Part shown: positions 52,772-61,089 of the stretch, piece by piece
How the letters are laid out: every line of letters begins with the position of its first letter
Numbering within the stretch: position 1 is the stretch's first letter
Assembly (NCBI GenBank): GCA_021414245.1
Contig: JAIOOU010000009.1
Coordinates: forward strand, 1 to 63,079
Reading direction: 5' to 3'
Origin: Chloroflexota bacterium
GTDB lineage: Bacteria > Chloroflexota > Anaerolineae > Anaerolineales > Villigracilaceae
DNA length: 63,079 bases
Notes under the pieces: model-generated
Told to the model about the DNA's origin: nothing
The model's input: only the letters and a program-made list of their open reading frames with translations
The model's database searches: none
Position numbers and translations under genes: made by a program

Positions 52772-53182
52772 TTATTTGATCATGAGTTCCTTGAAACTTC
52801 GCGCCAGGAACGGGAATCCGGAATCAGGGTATTTCTTTAATACAATGAGAGCCTCTCTTGCTTCCTGAACATACTTCGAGTAATTCTTTCTGGCGGCCAT
52901 GTTGATCCTGATGAAGCCCTCGGCGTGATGATAGGCGCTCAAGGCCGATTCCAAATCGATGATCTTCTCCAGGTTGCTGCGGCCCATGTCCTCGCCCTTT
53001 TCAGCGCGTACATTGATCCTTTGCATGATATGGCGGGTGGTTTGTTCCGCAATGGCAACTTCCCTGCGATCAACGAACAAACCGGCTTTGATTGGAGCCG
53101 GCCGAAGGTGCTTGAAATCGTAAAAGGCCTGGCTCAGTCCTGTCAGAAGGGATTGTTTTACCATCTCGCGAAATGAAGCCAT
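52772..53182 (-). CDS. Hypothetical protein before tnaA
   Basis: A 136-residue soluble, mostly helical protein I do not recognise. It has basic N-terminal half (KAGLFVDRREVAIAEQTTRHIMQRINVRAEKGEDMG) and a helical end with YHHAEGFIRINMAARKNYSKYVQEA. The ATG at 53182 follows AAGGAG. It is the first gene of the tnaA run, with 21 bases to tnaA, so it may be linked to tryptophan use, but no motif supports a function. Confidence 0.6.
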   Translation of the reverse strand: MASFREMVKQSLLTGLSQAFYDFKHLRPAPIKAGLFVDRREVAIAEQTTRHIMQRINVRAEKGEDMGRSNLEKIIDLESALSAYHHAEGFIRINMAARKNYSKYVQEAREALIVLKKYPDSGFPFLARSFKELMIK

Positions 53183-53301
53183 GCTGACTCCTTGGCAGCC
53201 GGATCGCTGCTGAAAGATGCGTCCCATACGGCAAGTCTATTCTACAACCGTATCTTTTATTGGAGGTGTAACAAATGTCATAAAATCCTCATCCAAAACC
53301 G

Positions 53302-53329
53302 TTGCAAACTATTTTCCGGGGGGTATAAT
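53302..53329 (+). promoter_or_regulatory. Promoter of the metallophosphoesterase gene
   Basis: TTGCAA (53302-53307), 16 bases and TATAAT (53324-53329) form a good promoter. Transcription would start near 53336, which places the true start codon at GTG 53388 and rules out the longer frame beginning at 53217. Confidence 0.65.
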
Positions 53330-53387
53330 TGGCGAAATCATTTCCGGTACCACCTCTGCAAGCCATCCCAAAACGAAGGATCTGCAT

Positions 53388-54326
53388 GTGACAACCATCT
53401 TTTTTGCAACGGATATACACGGGTCGGATATTTGCTGGAGCAAGTTTTTGAATGCGGGGAAATTCTACGGCGCGGACCAGCTGGTCCTCGGCGGCGACAT
53501 GACGGGAAAAGCGGTGATCCCGTTCATTCACCAGGGCGGGAACAACTATCGCATCACTTTACTGGAACAGGTGTTTGATATTACAAACGAAGAAGAGCTT
53601 GCGGACCTGAAAAAACGCGTCCGCAGCCGCGGGTATTATCCGTATATGACCAATCCCGATGAAATCGCCGAATTGGAGAAGGACCCGGCCAGGGTCAGCC
53701 GTATTTTTCTGGCTGAAGTCCTCAAGGTGGTCCAGCAGTGGATGGATCTGGCCGATAAAAAGCTCGAAGGCACGGGCATGCAGGTCTACTGTTCGCCCGG
53801 AAACGATGACATGGACGAGGTGGACGACGTCATCCGCTCCAGCAAGCGGGTGCTGCTGGTCGAAGGCCAAGTCTCTTCGCTGGATGGGCATGAAATGATC
53901 GCCTCCGGTTGGAGCAATATCACTCCCTGGGCGACGCACCGTGAAGAGAACGAGGAGCAGCTTGCAGTCAGGTATGAAGCGATGATCTCCCGGTTGAAGG
54001 ATCCGCAAAACGCCATCTTCAATATTCATGTCCCTCCATATAAATCCGGCCTGGACGAAGCGCCGGAGTTGGACAAGGATCTGCGCCCTGTGCTGGCGGG
54101 CAATTCCATGACTCCGGTCGGGTCCACGGCTTTGCGTGCGGCCATTGAAAAGGTCCAGCCGCTGGTCACTCTGCATGGTCATATCCATGAAGGCCGCGGC
54201 ACGACCCGCATCGGCAAAACGTTATGCATCAATCCCGGTTCCATGTATGAGCAGGGGACCCTGCTTGGGGCGCTGGTGAGTCTGGGAAGGAAAAAGATCG
54301 AAAATTACGTATTGACAACAGGTTAA
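53388..54326 (+). CDS. Calcineurin-like metallophosphoesterase
   Basis: A 312-residue phosphoesterase with the five metal motifs: ATDIHGSD (DxH), VLGGDMTG (GD), SPGNDDMDE (GND), FNIHVPP (H) and LHGHIHEGRG (GHxH). It would cleave phosphomono- or diesters in the cytosol. A helical insert of about 90 residues follows motif 2 (YRITLLEQVFDITNEEELADL ...). GTG at 53388 is preceded by GAAGGAT. It lies upstream of the permease gene (51-base gap, same strand). Substrate unknown. Confidence 0.9.
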   Translation: MTTIFFATDIHGSDICWSKFLNAGKFYGADQLVLGGDMTGKAVIPFIHQGGNNYRITLLEQVFDITNEEELADLKKRVRSRGYYPYMTNPDEIAELEKDPARVSRIFLAEVLKVVQQWMDLADKKLEGTGMQVYCSPGNDDMDEVDDVIRSSKRVLLVEGQVSSLDGHEMIASGWSNITPWATHREENEEQLAVRYEAMISRLKDPQNAIFNIHVPPYKSGLDEAPELDKDLRPVLAGNSMTPVGSTALRAAIEKVQPLVTLHGHIHEGRGTTRIGKTLCINPGSMYEQGTLLGALVSLGRKKIENYVLTTG

Positions 54327-54377
54327 CCGCGGGAAGCCGTCTCCCGCATAAAACTAAATCCAAAAGAGGAGAGAGTT

Positions 54378-56045
54378 ATGAGCAACTTGTTTGTCCGTAA
54401 GGCGACTGGCATGGTTCGTTCGTGGTCAGTCTTCGACGCATTCGTGTACGCGTTCTTTTCCATCAATATCGTGACATTGGGTTTCTACAGCTTCAGCCAG
54501 ATGTATTTCTTTGGCGGCGGCATGATCAATTCGCTCGTCTTGAGCGCGATCTTCCTGATCTTTGAGATCATTGTCTACGCCTCTTTGATCGCCGTCATGC
54601 CGCGATCAGGCGGAGACTATGTCTGGATGACGCGCATCTTTGGCGGCGGCATTGGTTTCATCCTTGCCATTACAGGCTGGTGGTTCACGCTTTGGCTGTG
54701 GACGCCCATTTATGGCGACATGCTGCGCCAGTTCGTTCTGACCCCTTTGCTGGGCGTCCTTGGACAGAAAGATCTGGCCTTGTGGTTCTCCGGCAAGGGC
54801 ACGCCCTTGTTCGTCAGCACCCTGATCGCGATCACTTTTGTCTCGATCGTGATCGCGCTGGGCATGAAGACCTATGCCCGTGTGCAAAAGTATTCGTTCT
54901 ATGCCGGTATGCTCGGTCTGCTCATCGTGATCGTCCTGCTCTTCACAGGCTCCCATGATTCCTTCAAGGCCGGCTATGATGCGAATGCGACCGCCTTGTT
55001 TGGTTCCCCGGCCGGTGCGTATGATGCCACTGTCCAGGCCGGGACGGATGCGGGCGCGACTACACCGCTAACCGGCGGCACGCTCAATTTGATCTTTTTG
55101 ACACTGCCCTGGCTGGTGTTCTTCAACCTGTGGCCCAATTGGGGCGCGACCCTGTATGGAGAAGTACGCGGCGCGACGGACTACAAACGTAATTTCTCCG
55201 GCATGGCCTGGGCGCTTGGTTCCGTCACCGTGCTCGGGATCATCTTCTTCATTGGTGTTGCCCGCACCATTGGCTGGGATTTCTACATGCAATCCAACGG
55301 TGCCTGGTGGAATTATGCTTGGGCGTATGTCACCGAGAAACCCCCATTGCCCGTCTGGCCTTACCCGGCTTTGCTTGCAGTCTTCCTGACCAGCAGCAAA
55401 TTCATTCAGGTGTTGGTCATCCTTCTGATGAGCTTCTGGTGGTTTGGCTGGGCCGGCACCCTGTTCCTTTCCTCGACTCGTGTGATCTTCGCAGCTGCAT
55501 TTGACCGCCTGCTGCCGGAGAAGGTTGCCGAGTTGAACAAAAACGGAACTCCCATCAATGCGATGTTGTTGATGGTGCTGCCCGCCATCCTGGTCTCCTA
55601 TTTGTACGCCTACAATGTGGGCGCGGCCCCGGATGGGACCGGCGGCTTCTATACCGCCACGCTGGCAGCCACGCAGGGCATCGCGATCATGTACTTTGGC
55701 ACGGCAATCGCGGCCATTGTTCTGCCTTATAAAAAGAAGGAACTTTTCGAAGCGTCCCCCATCGCTCAAATGAAAGTGTTTGGAATCCCGCTCATCAGCA
55801 TTGCCGGTGTGATCTTTGCGGGCTTCCTGGGCTTCCTGCTCGTCGAATGGATGTTCGATCCCTGGTTGAACACGAGCGGCGAAGGTGCGGGTCTGTATGG
55901 TATCAGTTTCAAGAATACCAATTCGATCATCTTCCTGGTGGTGTGCTATGTCCTCTCTGCGGCCATTTATTACGGCTTCAAGTCCTATCGCAAGAAGGGC
56001 GGCATCGACCTTGACAAGGTGCAGGCTGAGATCCCAGTTGAATAG
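54378..56045 (+). CDS. APC-family amino acid permease
   Basis: A 555-residue membrane protein with about 12 helices, related to APC-superfamily amino acid transporters. ALIAVMPRSGGDYVWMTRIFGGGIGF-type sequence (AVMPRSGGDYVWMTRIFGGG) is the conserved helix 2-3 region, and SSTRVIFAAAFDRLLPEKVAELNKNGTPINAM the helix 8 loop region. A nonstandard extracellular insert of about 60 residues (GAYDATVQAGTDAGATTPL) lies before helix 7. Downstream of the tryptophan genes on the opposite strand, it may import an amino acid, but the substrate cannot be read. RBS AGGAGAG; a terminator follows. Confidence 0.87.
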   Translation: MSNLFVRKATGMVRSWSVFDAFVYAFFSINIVTLGFYSFSQMYFFGGGMINSLVLSAIFLIFEIIVYASLIAVMPRSGGDYVWMTRIFGGGIGFILAITGWWFTLWLWTPIYGDMLRQFVLTPLLGVLGQKDLALWFSGKGTPLFVSTLIAITFVSIVIALGMKTYARVQKYSFYAGMLGLLIVIVLLFTGSHDSFKAGYDANATALFGSPAGAYDATVQAGTDAGATTPLTGGTLNLIFLTLPWLVFFNLWPNWGATLYGEVRGATDYKRNFSGMAWALGSVTVLGIIFFIGVARTIGWDFYMQSNGAWWNYAWAYVTEKPPLPVWPYPALLAVFLTSSKFIQVLVILLMSFWWFGWAGTLFLSSTRVIFAAAFDRLLPEKVAELNKNGTPINAMLLMVLPAILVSYLYAYNVGAAPDGTGGFYTATLAATQGIAIMYFGTAIAAIVLPYKKKELFEASPIAQMKVFGIPLISIAGVIFAGFLGFLLVEWMFDPWLNTSGEGAGLYGISFKNTNSIIFLVVCYVLSAAIYYGFKSYRKKGGIDLDKVQAEIPVE

Positions 56046-56058
56046 GATTTAGGTTGTG

Positions 56059-56097
56059 GGTGACAGCCACCAGTATCAAGGTGGCTGTCACCTTTTC
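56059..56097 (+). terminator. Terminator of the permease gene
   Basis: A perfect 13-bp stem GGTGACAGCCACC / GGTGGCTGTCACC (56059-56071, 56080-56092) with loop of 8 bases, then TTTTC TTTT. It ends just 19 bases before the next start at 56116. Confidence 0.88.
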
Positions 56098-56115
56098 TTT
56101 TATTTGGGAGTGCGT

Positions 56116-57015
56116 ATGTCCGTGATTGAAGAAGTCGTGGCAAAGCTGGAGGATTGGAAGGACCGGCAGGTTTCCATCCAGCATCTCTCGGGCGGATTGA
56201 CCAACACCAACTACAAGGTCACGGTGGATGGAACACCTTATTTCATCCGTGTACCAGGTGAAGGCACCGAACTGCTGGCTATTGACCGGAAGAATGAATA
56301 CCACAGTGCCAAAGCCGCGGCGCAGGCTGGAGTCGGCCCCAAAGTTCTGTATCATGTACCGGAATACAATGTGATGGTGTTGGAATTTTTGCAGGGGAGC
56401 ACCATGTCAAAGGAATCTTTAAGCGAACCCGGAATGCCAAAGCGGATGGCTGAATCGATCAAGCGCCTGCACGCAGGTCCGCGCTTCCTGCTGGACTTCA
56501 ATATGTTCCGCCTGACCGAGTATTATCTCCGCCTGTGCCGGGATCGGACGATCAAAATCCCTGATGGATACCTTGAAAGAATGGATACGATCGCGCAGAT
56601 CGAAAAGGCCATGTCTGTAAAACCACTCACAACCGTCCCCTGCAACAATGACTTGCTGGCGGAGAATTACATTGATGATGGCAAACAGTTGTGGCTGATC
56701 GATTATGAATACAGCGGAAACAACGACCCAACCTTTGAGTTGGGGAATACCTGTCAGGAAATGCAGTTTAACGAAGAACAGATCGCGGAAGTTTGCACGG
56801 CTTACTTCGGCTCGGCCGCACGGGATAAAATTGCACGCATGAAATTAAACATGATCATGTCGGATGTGGGCTGGGGCCTGTGGGCCGCCATTCAGGCGGA
56901 AATCTCACGCATTGATTTTGATTTTTGGGGTTGGGCGCTCGAACGCTGGGGCCGGGCGGTGGAAAAAATGGATTCAGCCGAATTCCCCGTGTGGTTGAAG
57001 GATGTGCAGGCATAG
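56116..57015 (+). CDS. Choline/ethanolamine kinase-like phosphotransferase
   Basis: A 299-residue aminoglycoside-phosphotransferase-fold kinase. LSGGLTNTNYKV is the P-loop equivalent typical of choline/ethanolamine kinases, PCNNDLLAENYI (about 172-183) the catalytic loop with CNN in place of the common HND, and LWLIDYEYSGNNDPTFELGN the metal-binding DYE segment. It would phosphorylate choline, ethanolamine or a similar amine. GGGAG precedes the ATG at 56116. The next gene starts 5 bases after its stop. Confidence 0.85.
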   Translation: MSVIEEVVAKLEDWKDRQVSIQHLSGGLTNTNYKVTVDGTPYFIRVPGEGTELLAIDRKNEYHSAKAAAQAGVGPKVLYHVPEYNVMVLEFLQGSTMSKESLSEPGMPKRMAESIKRLHAGPRFLLDFNMFRLTEYYLRLCRDRTIKIPDGYLERMDTIAQIEKAMSVKPLTTVPCNNDLLAENYIDDGKQLWLIDYEYSGNNDPTFELGNTCQEMQFNEEQIAEVCTAYFGSAARDKIARMKLNMIMSDVGWGLWAAIQAEISRIDFDFWGWALERWGRAVEKMDSAEFPVWLKDVQA

Positions 57016-57020
57016 GTAAA

Positions 57021-57776
57021 ATGGACACGAACCAGTTTGATATTGTGCAGGAGATGAGCCGCCTGATCGATTCCGCGGCGGCGAAGAACATTCAGCTGCG
57101 TGCGATCGGCGGGCTGGCTGTGCAGGTGCATAATCGCAGGAACCATCCGTTGTTTGTGCGCGAATTCGCAGACCTGGATTTTGTCGTAGCCAGCCGGCAG
57201 CGCCGTGAATTTGAATCCTTCATGCCCGAGGCAGGATACTCGCCGCATAAACAATTCAATGTGTTGAATGGGGAGCAAAGGCAGATCTACTATCACAATA
57301 CCACCGATTTGAAGATCGATGTTTTTGTAGGTAATTTTGAGATGTGCCATAAAATCCCTCTTGAGAACAGATTGTCGGCCGATCCTGTGACGATTCCTCT
57401 GGCGGAGTTGTTCCTGTCGAAGGCCCAGATCGTGGAGTTGAATCGCAAGGATGTCATGGACCTCATCTCTTTGTTGTTAAATAATGAAACCGGTGCGGGA
57501 GACCGGAATACGATCAACCTGGAGATCCTTGCCCAGTTGTGCGGCGCGGACTGGGGACTGTACAAAACCACTTCCATTAGCTTGCAGCATGTTGAGGACG
57601 AGATGAAAAAGGAAGATGCTGGCTTATCGAAGGAGGATCGCGATCTGGTGCTCGGCCGTGTGAACGCAATTCGAAAAACATTTGAAGACATGCCAAAGCC
57701 TCTGCCTTGGCAGATCCGCGACCGGGTGGGGACGAGGGTAAAGTGGTATATTGAAGTGGAGGAAGTCCGCAGATAA
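57021..57776 (+). CDS. Nucleotidyltransferase-fold protein (AbiEii-like)
   Basis: A 251-residue protein. RAIGGLAVQVH ... REFADLDFVV (about 27-55) fits the nucleotidyltransferase GG and DxD motif, and LKIDVFVGNFEMCHKIPLENRL plus PLAELFLSKAQIVELNRKDVMDL matches the AbiEii-like family. These proteins transfer a nucleotide to a small molecule, tRNA or protein; AbiEii is a toxin, but there is no antitoxin gene here. A link to the preceding choline-kinase-like protein (5-base gap) is suggested by position. Not firmly assigned. Confidence 0.7.
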   Translation: MDTNQFDIVQEMSRLIDSAAAKNIQLRAIGGLAVQVHNRRNHPLFVREFADLDFVVASRQRREFESFMPEAGYSPHKQFNVLNGEQRQIYYHNTTDLKIDVFVGNFEMCHKIPLENRLSADPVTIPLAELFLSKAQIVELNRKDVMDLISLLLNNETGAGDRNTINLEILAQLCGADWGLYKTTSISLQHVEDEMKKEDAGLSKEDRDLVLGRVNAIRKTFEDMPKPLPWQIRDRVGTRVKWYIEVEEVRR

Positions 57777-57792
57777 TTTTGGACTTCATTTT

Positions 57793-57930
57793 ATGAGCAG
57801 GAAGATCAGGGTTTTTCTGGCTTTGTTGATTTTGATAGTTTCTGCTGCCTTGTTGGTTTGGGGATATGCGCCTAATCCACATGAAATCAGGATTCAGCCG
57901 ATCGTCCCGGCGGAGATGCGGCTGCCGTGA
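57793..57930 (+). CDS. Very small membrane protein upstream of a lipoprotein gene
   Basis: A 45-residue frame starting ATG at 57793, with one membrane helix (IRVFLALLILIVSAALLVWG) and a Pro-rich exported tail (YAPNPHEIRIQPIVPAEMRLP). Its TGA overlaps the GTG start of the next gene (GTGA, 57927-57930), the common sign of translational coupling. No clear ribosome site was identified. It is too short to compare with families. Confidence 0.55.
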   Translation: MSRKIRVFLALLILIVSAALLVWGYAPNPHEIRIQPIVPAEMRLP

Positions 57931-58676
57931 TCCGAAATTGCCGCAAATCTTTGATCGTCTTATCCGCACTGACGCTGCTCGTTGCCGCACTGGCATGTAG
58001 CGGAAATTCATCGGCTCCTGCGCCCAGTGACACGGGTCTGTTACCGGTTCCGACAAATTCCATCGTATCCACTGAGCCGGCGCTGGCGTTGACCTCCATG
58101 CCAACCTGGATTTCGCCGGCTCCAGCCATTCCTGAGACACGCCGTCTCACTTTGGAATTCCCGTCCAGGATGCGGGCAGGCGTGGAAGGGGATATCGTCC
58201 GATTAACCCTTGAGGTCGATGATATGGGGAATATCACGCCGACGGCACAGTTTGAGGGAACCACTGTCACGGGCGGGACCATCCAGATTCCTGACCTATA
58301 TGAAACGCACGATGTGACTGCCGAGGCCCGTTTGGACCTGGCAGGCATGTCGGTTCAGCCTTCGGGGGTAACCTACGAACCGCTCAAGCGCGGACAATCT
58401 GCAACTTTTTATTGGAGCATCCGCCCGGATCAGCCGGGAATATATCGCGGCACCGCCTGGCTGCATTTGAACTTTAAGGACAGGTCAACGGGTGGAGAAA
58501 GCCGGATTGCCGTATCAGCTCAAACGGTCGAGATCGAAGCGGTGGACTTCTTCGGGCTGTCGGTTAATATCGCGCGCACATCCGGTGTGATTGGTTCCGT
58601 TGTCGGGGGAGTCGTCGGTTTTCCATTCCTGGAAGATATTCTCAAATTCATTCTTAAACGCCGAAGGAAAAAGTAG
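57927..58676 (+). CDS. Lipoprotein with beta domain and C-terminal anchor, unknown
   Basis: A 249-residue protein starting at GTG, with signal peptide and lipobox ALAC (Cys24), a Pro/Ser/Thr linker, a beta-rich domain (about 70-200; RAGVEGDIVRLTLEVDD, LDLAGMSVQPSGVTYEPLKRGQSATFYW) and a C-terminal hydrophobic segment followed by KRRRKK. The combination of a lipid anchor and a second membrane segment is unusual. Translationally coupled to the 45-residue protein. Function unknown. Confidence 0.7.
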   Translation: MIRNCRKSLIVLSALTLLVAALACSGNSSAPAPSDTGLLPVPTNSIVSTEPALALTSMPTWISPAPAIPETRRLTLEFPSRMRAGVEGDIVRLTLEVDDMGNITPTAQFEGTTVTGGTIQIPDLYETHDVTAEARLDLAGMSVQPSGVTYEPLKRGQSATFYWSIRPDQPGIYRGTAWLHLNFKDRSTGGESRIAVSAQTVEIEAVDFFGLSVNIARTSGVIGSVVGGVVGFPFLEDILKFILKRRRKK

Positions 58677-58797
58677 CCCAATTTTCAGCCAGCGCGACGG
58701 CGGGCCTTCCCTGTATGGATTTTGCCAGACTGGGAAATATATGACGAAAATCACCTTAAATATTGACATGCTAACCTAGGGGATGATTTGTTCTATA

Positions 58798-58820
58798 TGG
58801 TACAATTTTGCCGATTGTAC
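58798..58820 (+). promoter_or_regulatory. Extended -10 promoter of nuoA with inverted repeat
   Basis: TGG plus TACAAT (58801-58806) forms an extended -10 element about 84 bases before nuoA. GTACAAT (58800-58806) and ATTGTAC (58814-58820) are perfect 7-base arms around 7 bases, so an operator may overlap the -10 box and transcription start. No regulator is known. Confidence 0.4.
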
Positions 58821-58889
58821 AGCACCTCACATGTGTTTTTTGGCGTTTTGATGCTGTGAACCCGGTACATTTCATGATGGAGCATATCA

Positions 58890-59243
58890 ATGAATGAGTG
58901 GCTTTATGTAGGTTTGTTTTTTATCGTTGGGTTGATCATCCCGGCAGGTGCAATCACAGCCGGCTGGCTGTTCGGTCCAAAAAAACCGAACCCGGTAAAA
59001 CAATCCACTTATGAATGCGGGATTGAGCCGGTGGGTGAAGGCTGGGTGCAATTCAAGGCTCAGTATTATATTTTTGCCCTGGTCTTTCTGGTGTTCGATG
59101 TCGAAACGGTCTTCCTGTTCCCTTGGGCGGTCAGGCTCGGCGGGTTGGGACTGTTTGCGGTCCTGGAAGGCATTGTCTTCATTCTGATCCTCATTGCCGG
59201 CCTTGTTTACACCTGGCGCAAGGGGATGTTGGAGTGGGCGTAA
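58890..59243 (+). CDS. nuoA: NADH-quinone oxidoreductase subunit A
   Basis: A 117-residue complex I membrane subunit with three helices. KKPNPVKQSTYECGIEPVG (with the loop Cys) and QFKAQYYIFALVFLVFDVETVFLFPWAV are the strictly conserved blocks of NuoA/ND3. Length is normal. GGAG lies 7 bases before the ATG. It is followed by a terminator and then nuoH, with nuoB, C and D absent between them. Confidence 0.96.
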   Translation: MNEWLYVGLFFIVGLIIPAGAITAGWLFGPKKPNPVKQSTYECGIEPVGEGWVQFKAQYYIFALVFLVFDVETVFLFPWAVRLGGLGLFAVLEGIVFILILIAGLVYTWRKGMLEWA

Positions 59244-59260
59244 TTATTTCTTAAATATTG

Positions 59261-59299
59261 AAAAGGCTGAACGGAAAATATTCCTTCAGCCTTTTCTTT
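59261..59299 (+). terminator. Terminator-like hairpin between nuoA and nuoH
   Basis: AAAAGGCTGAA (59261-59271) pairs with TTCAGCCTTTT (59285-59295); inside it GGAA and TTCC add base pairs with one bulge. It is followed by CTTTG. This would separate nuoA from nuoH in transcription or attenuate read-through. Confidence 0.65.
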
Positions 59300-59362
59300 G
59301 TGTAATAGCAATAAGCGTAGCGGGCGCGGCCCGGCAGGAAAATACGCAAACAGGAGTGATTT

Positions 59363-60556
59363 ATGAATTTTTGGAATGACCCCCTCAAAGTTGCAGCAGA
59401 CTGGTTAATGGGCATTTTCACCGGCTGGGGCATGAACGCTGTGGCTGCCCAGGTGCTGGTGGCGTTTCTGGGCGTGCTGATGCTCATCACCATTCTCATG
59501 GTGCTCGACATTTTCCTTGTCTGGATCGAACGCAAGGTGGTGGCGCGCTTTCAGGATCGCATCGGCCCGAACCGTGTAGGCCCGTTTGGCTTGATCCAGC
59601 CATTCGCTGACATCATCAAGCTTATTATTAAAGAAGACACCACCCCGGCAGATGCGGACAAGGTTGTATATAACATTGCCCCGCTGCTTTCGATGATGTC
59701 GGTTTTGATCCTGTGGGCGGTTGTGCCGCTGGCCCCCGTCATTCTGGGCGTGGACTTGAATGCCGGCATCCTCTTCATCATTGCGGCGGGTTCGATCGGA
59801 ACCCTGTCCATCATCATGGCCGGCTGGTCGTCGAACAATAAATTCTCGGTCATCGGCGCCTTCCGTCAAGTGGCGGTAATGGTCTCTTTTGAAATCCCCA
59901 TGCTGGCCACGCTGCTGATCCCGACCATCTTCTCCGGCTCCATGGGCATGAACGCCATCATTCAGGGCCAGAGTATCTGGTACGTTCTGCTCTCGCCCCT
60001 GGCCGCCTTGATCTTCCTGATCGCGGCCATCGCTGAATTGGGCCGCGCGCCCTTTGACCTTGCCGAAGGCGAATCGGAACTGGTCTCCGGGTACAACATC
60101 GAATACTCGGGCATGAAGTTCGGCATGTTCTATGCCGGTGAATTGCTGCATGCCTTTACGTTCGGCGGTTTCTGGTCCATTTTATTTTTCGGCGGATATC
60201 GTTTCTTCGGGCTGGAACTGGTCAGCCCCTTCCTGGCTATTGCAGTGATCCTGTTCAAGGCCATGGTTGGATACTGGGTCATCATGTGGGTCAAGTACAC
60301 CATGATGCGCATCCGGATTGACCAGATGCTGGCTTTCAACTGGAAATTCCTGACGCCTGTGGCTTTTGTGCTCGTGATGGTAACCGCCCTGATGAATGCG
60401 CTTCTGCGCGGCGCTCCGGGCTGGCTGTTCGTCTCGGGCATGATCCTGTCGAACATCATTGTCGCCTGGGCGGCACTGGAGATCGTCCGTTCGGTAAGCA
60501 AAAAGGAACGCGAAAGAATTGAAGGTCCAAAACGCGTTGTGGAGGCCCATCATTAA
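59363..60556 (+). CDS. nuoH: NADH-quinone oxidoreductase subunit H
   Basis: A 397-residue complex I subunit (ND1) with eight helices, at the quinone site. WIERKVVARFQDRIGPNRVGPFGLIQPFADIIKLIIKED-type sequence (IERKVVARFQDRIGPNRVGP) and AELGRAPFDLAEGESELVSGYNIEYSG are the hallmark blocks. It is slightly longer than the usual 330-350. AGGAGTG precedes the ATG. It is the first of the linked genes H, J, K and L. Confidence 0.96.
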   Translation: MNFWNDPLKVAADWLMGIFTGWGMNAVAAQVLVAFLGVLMLITILMVLDIFLVWIERKVVARFQDRIGPNRVGPFGLIQPFADIIKLIIKEDTTPADADKVVYNIAPLLSMMSVLILWAVVPLAPVILGVDLNAGILFIIAAGSIGTLSIIMAGWSSNNKFSVIGAFRQVAVMVSFEIPMLATLLIPTIFSGSMGMNAIIQGQSIWYVLLSPLAALIFLIAAIAELGRAPFDLAEGESELVSGYNIEYSGMKFGMFYAGELLHAFTFGGFWSILFFGGYRFFGLELVSPFLAIAVILFKAMVGYWVIMWVKYTMMRIRIDQMLAFNWKFLTPVAFVLVMVTALMNALLRGAPGWLFVSGMILSNIIVAWAALEIVRSVSKKERERIEGPKRVVEAHH

Positions 60557-60570
60557 TGGGATGATGAAAC

Positions 60571-61080
60571 ATGACTGGTGAACAATTACTTTTCCTGATC
60601 GTCGGGGCGGTAACGCTCCTTTCCGGGTTGATGGTGGTGACCTCCCGCAACCTGATCCATGCGGCCCTGTGGCTGGTGGCAACCCTCTTTGGAGTCGCCA
60701 TCGTTTACACCCTCTTGAACGCCGGTTTTATCGCGGTGGTCCAGGTGGTGGTCTATATCGGTGCGATCGCCATCCTTTTCATTTTTGCAGTCATGCTGAC
60801 CCGCAAGGAAATGCGTGATCAGGGTGCGCAGGCAAATTCGAACTGGTGGGCGGGTGCGCTGGTGGCCGCCGGCACTTTTGCCGGACTCTTTTTCCTGCTT
60901 CAGGGTTGGAGCGGTTTCTCGAAGACAGCAGCAGCCATCCCGTCCGGGTATGATGCGATCGGCCAGTTGGGCGATGCGTTGACCTCGCCGGCGGGTTATG
61001 TCCTGCCGTTCGAAGTCGCGTCCGTTCTGCTTCTGGCGGCATTGGTGGGCGCGGTGTATCTCGCGTTCAATAAGAAATAG
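60571..61080 (+). CDS. nuoJ: NADH-quinone oxidoreductase subunit J
   Basis: A 169-residue complex I membrane subunit (ND6) with five helices. LIVGAVTLLSGLMVVTSRNLIHAALWLV is the first block and FIAVVQVVVYIGAIAILFIFAVML the central helix with its pi-bulge region. It begins 14 bases after nuoH; nuoI, usually between them, is absent. Confidence 0.93.
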   Translation: MTGEQLLFLIVGAVTLLSGLMVVTSRNLIHAALWLVATLFGVAIVYTLLNAGFIAVVQVVVYIGAIAILFIFAVMLTRKEMRDQGAQANSNWWAGALVAAGTFAGLFFLLQGWSGFSKTAAAIPSGYDAIGQLGDALTSPAGYVLPFEVASVLLLAALVGAVYLAFNKK

Positions 61081-61089
61081 GAGGCCCTG

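Noticed and set aside
53217-53387. N-terminal extension of the metallophosphoesterase
   Set aside because: It would start upstream of a good promoter (53302-53329) and carries no domain.
57021-57776. AbiEii-like protein as part of a toxin-antitoxin or abortive infection system
   Set aside because: No antitoxin-like gene (AbiEi type) lies next to it; the neighbour is a kinase-like gene, so a defence role is unsupported.
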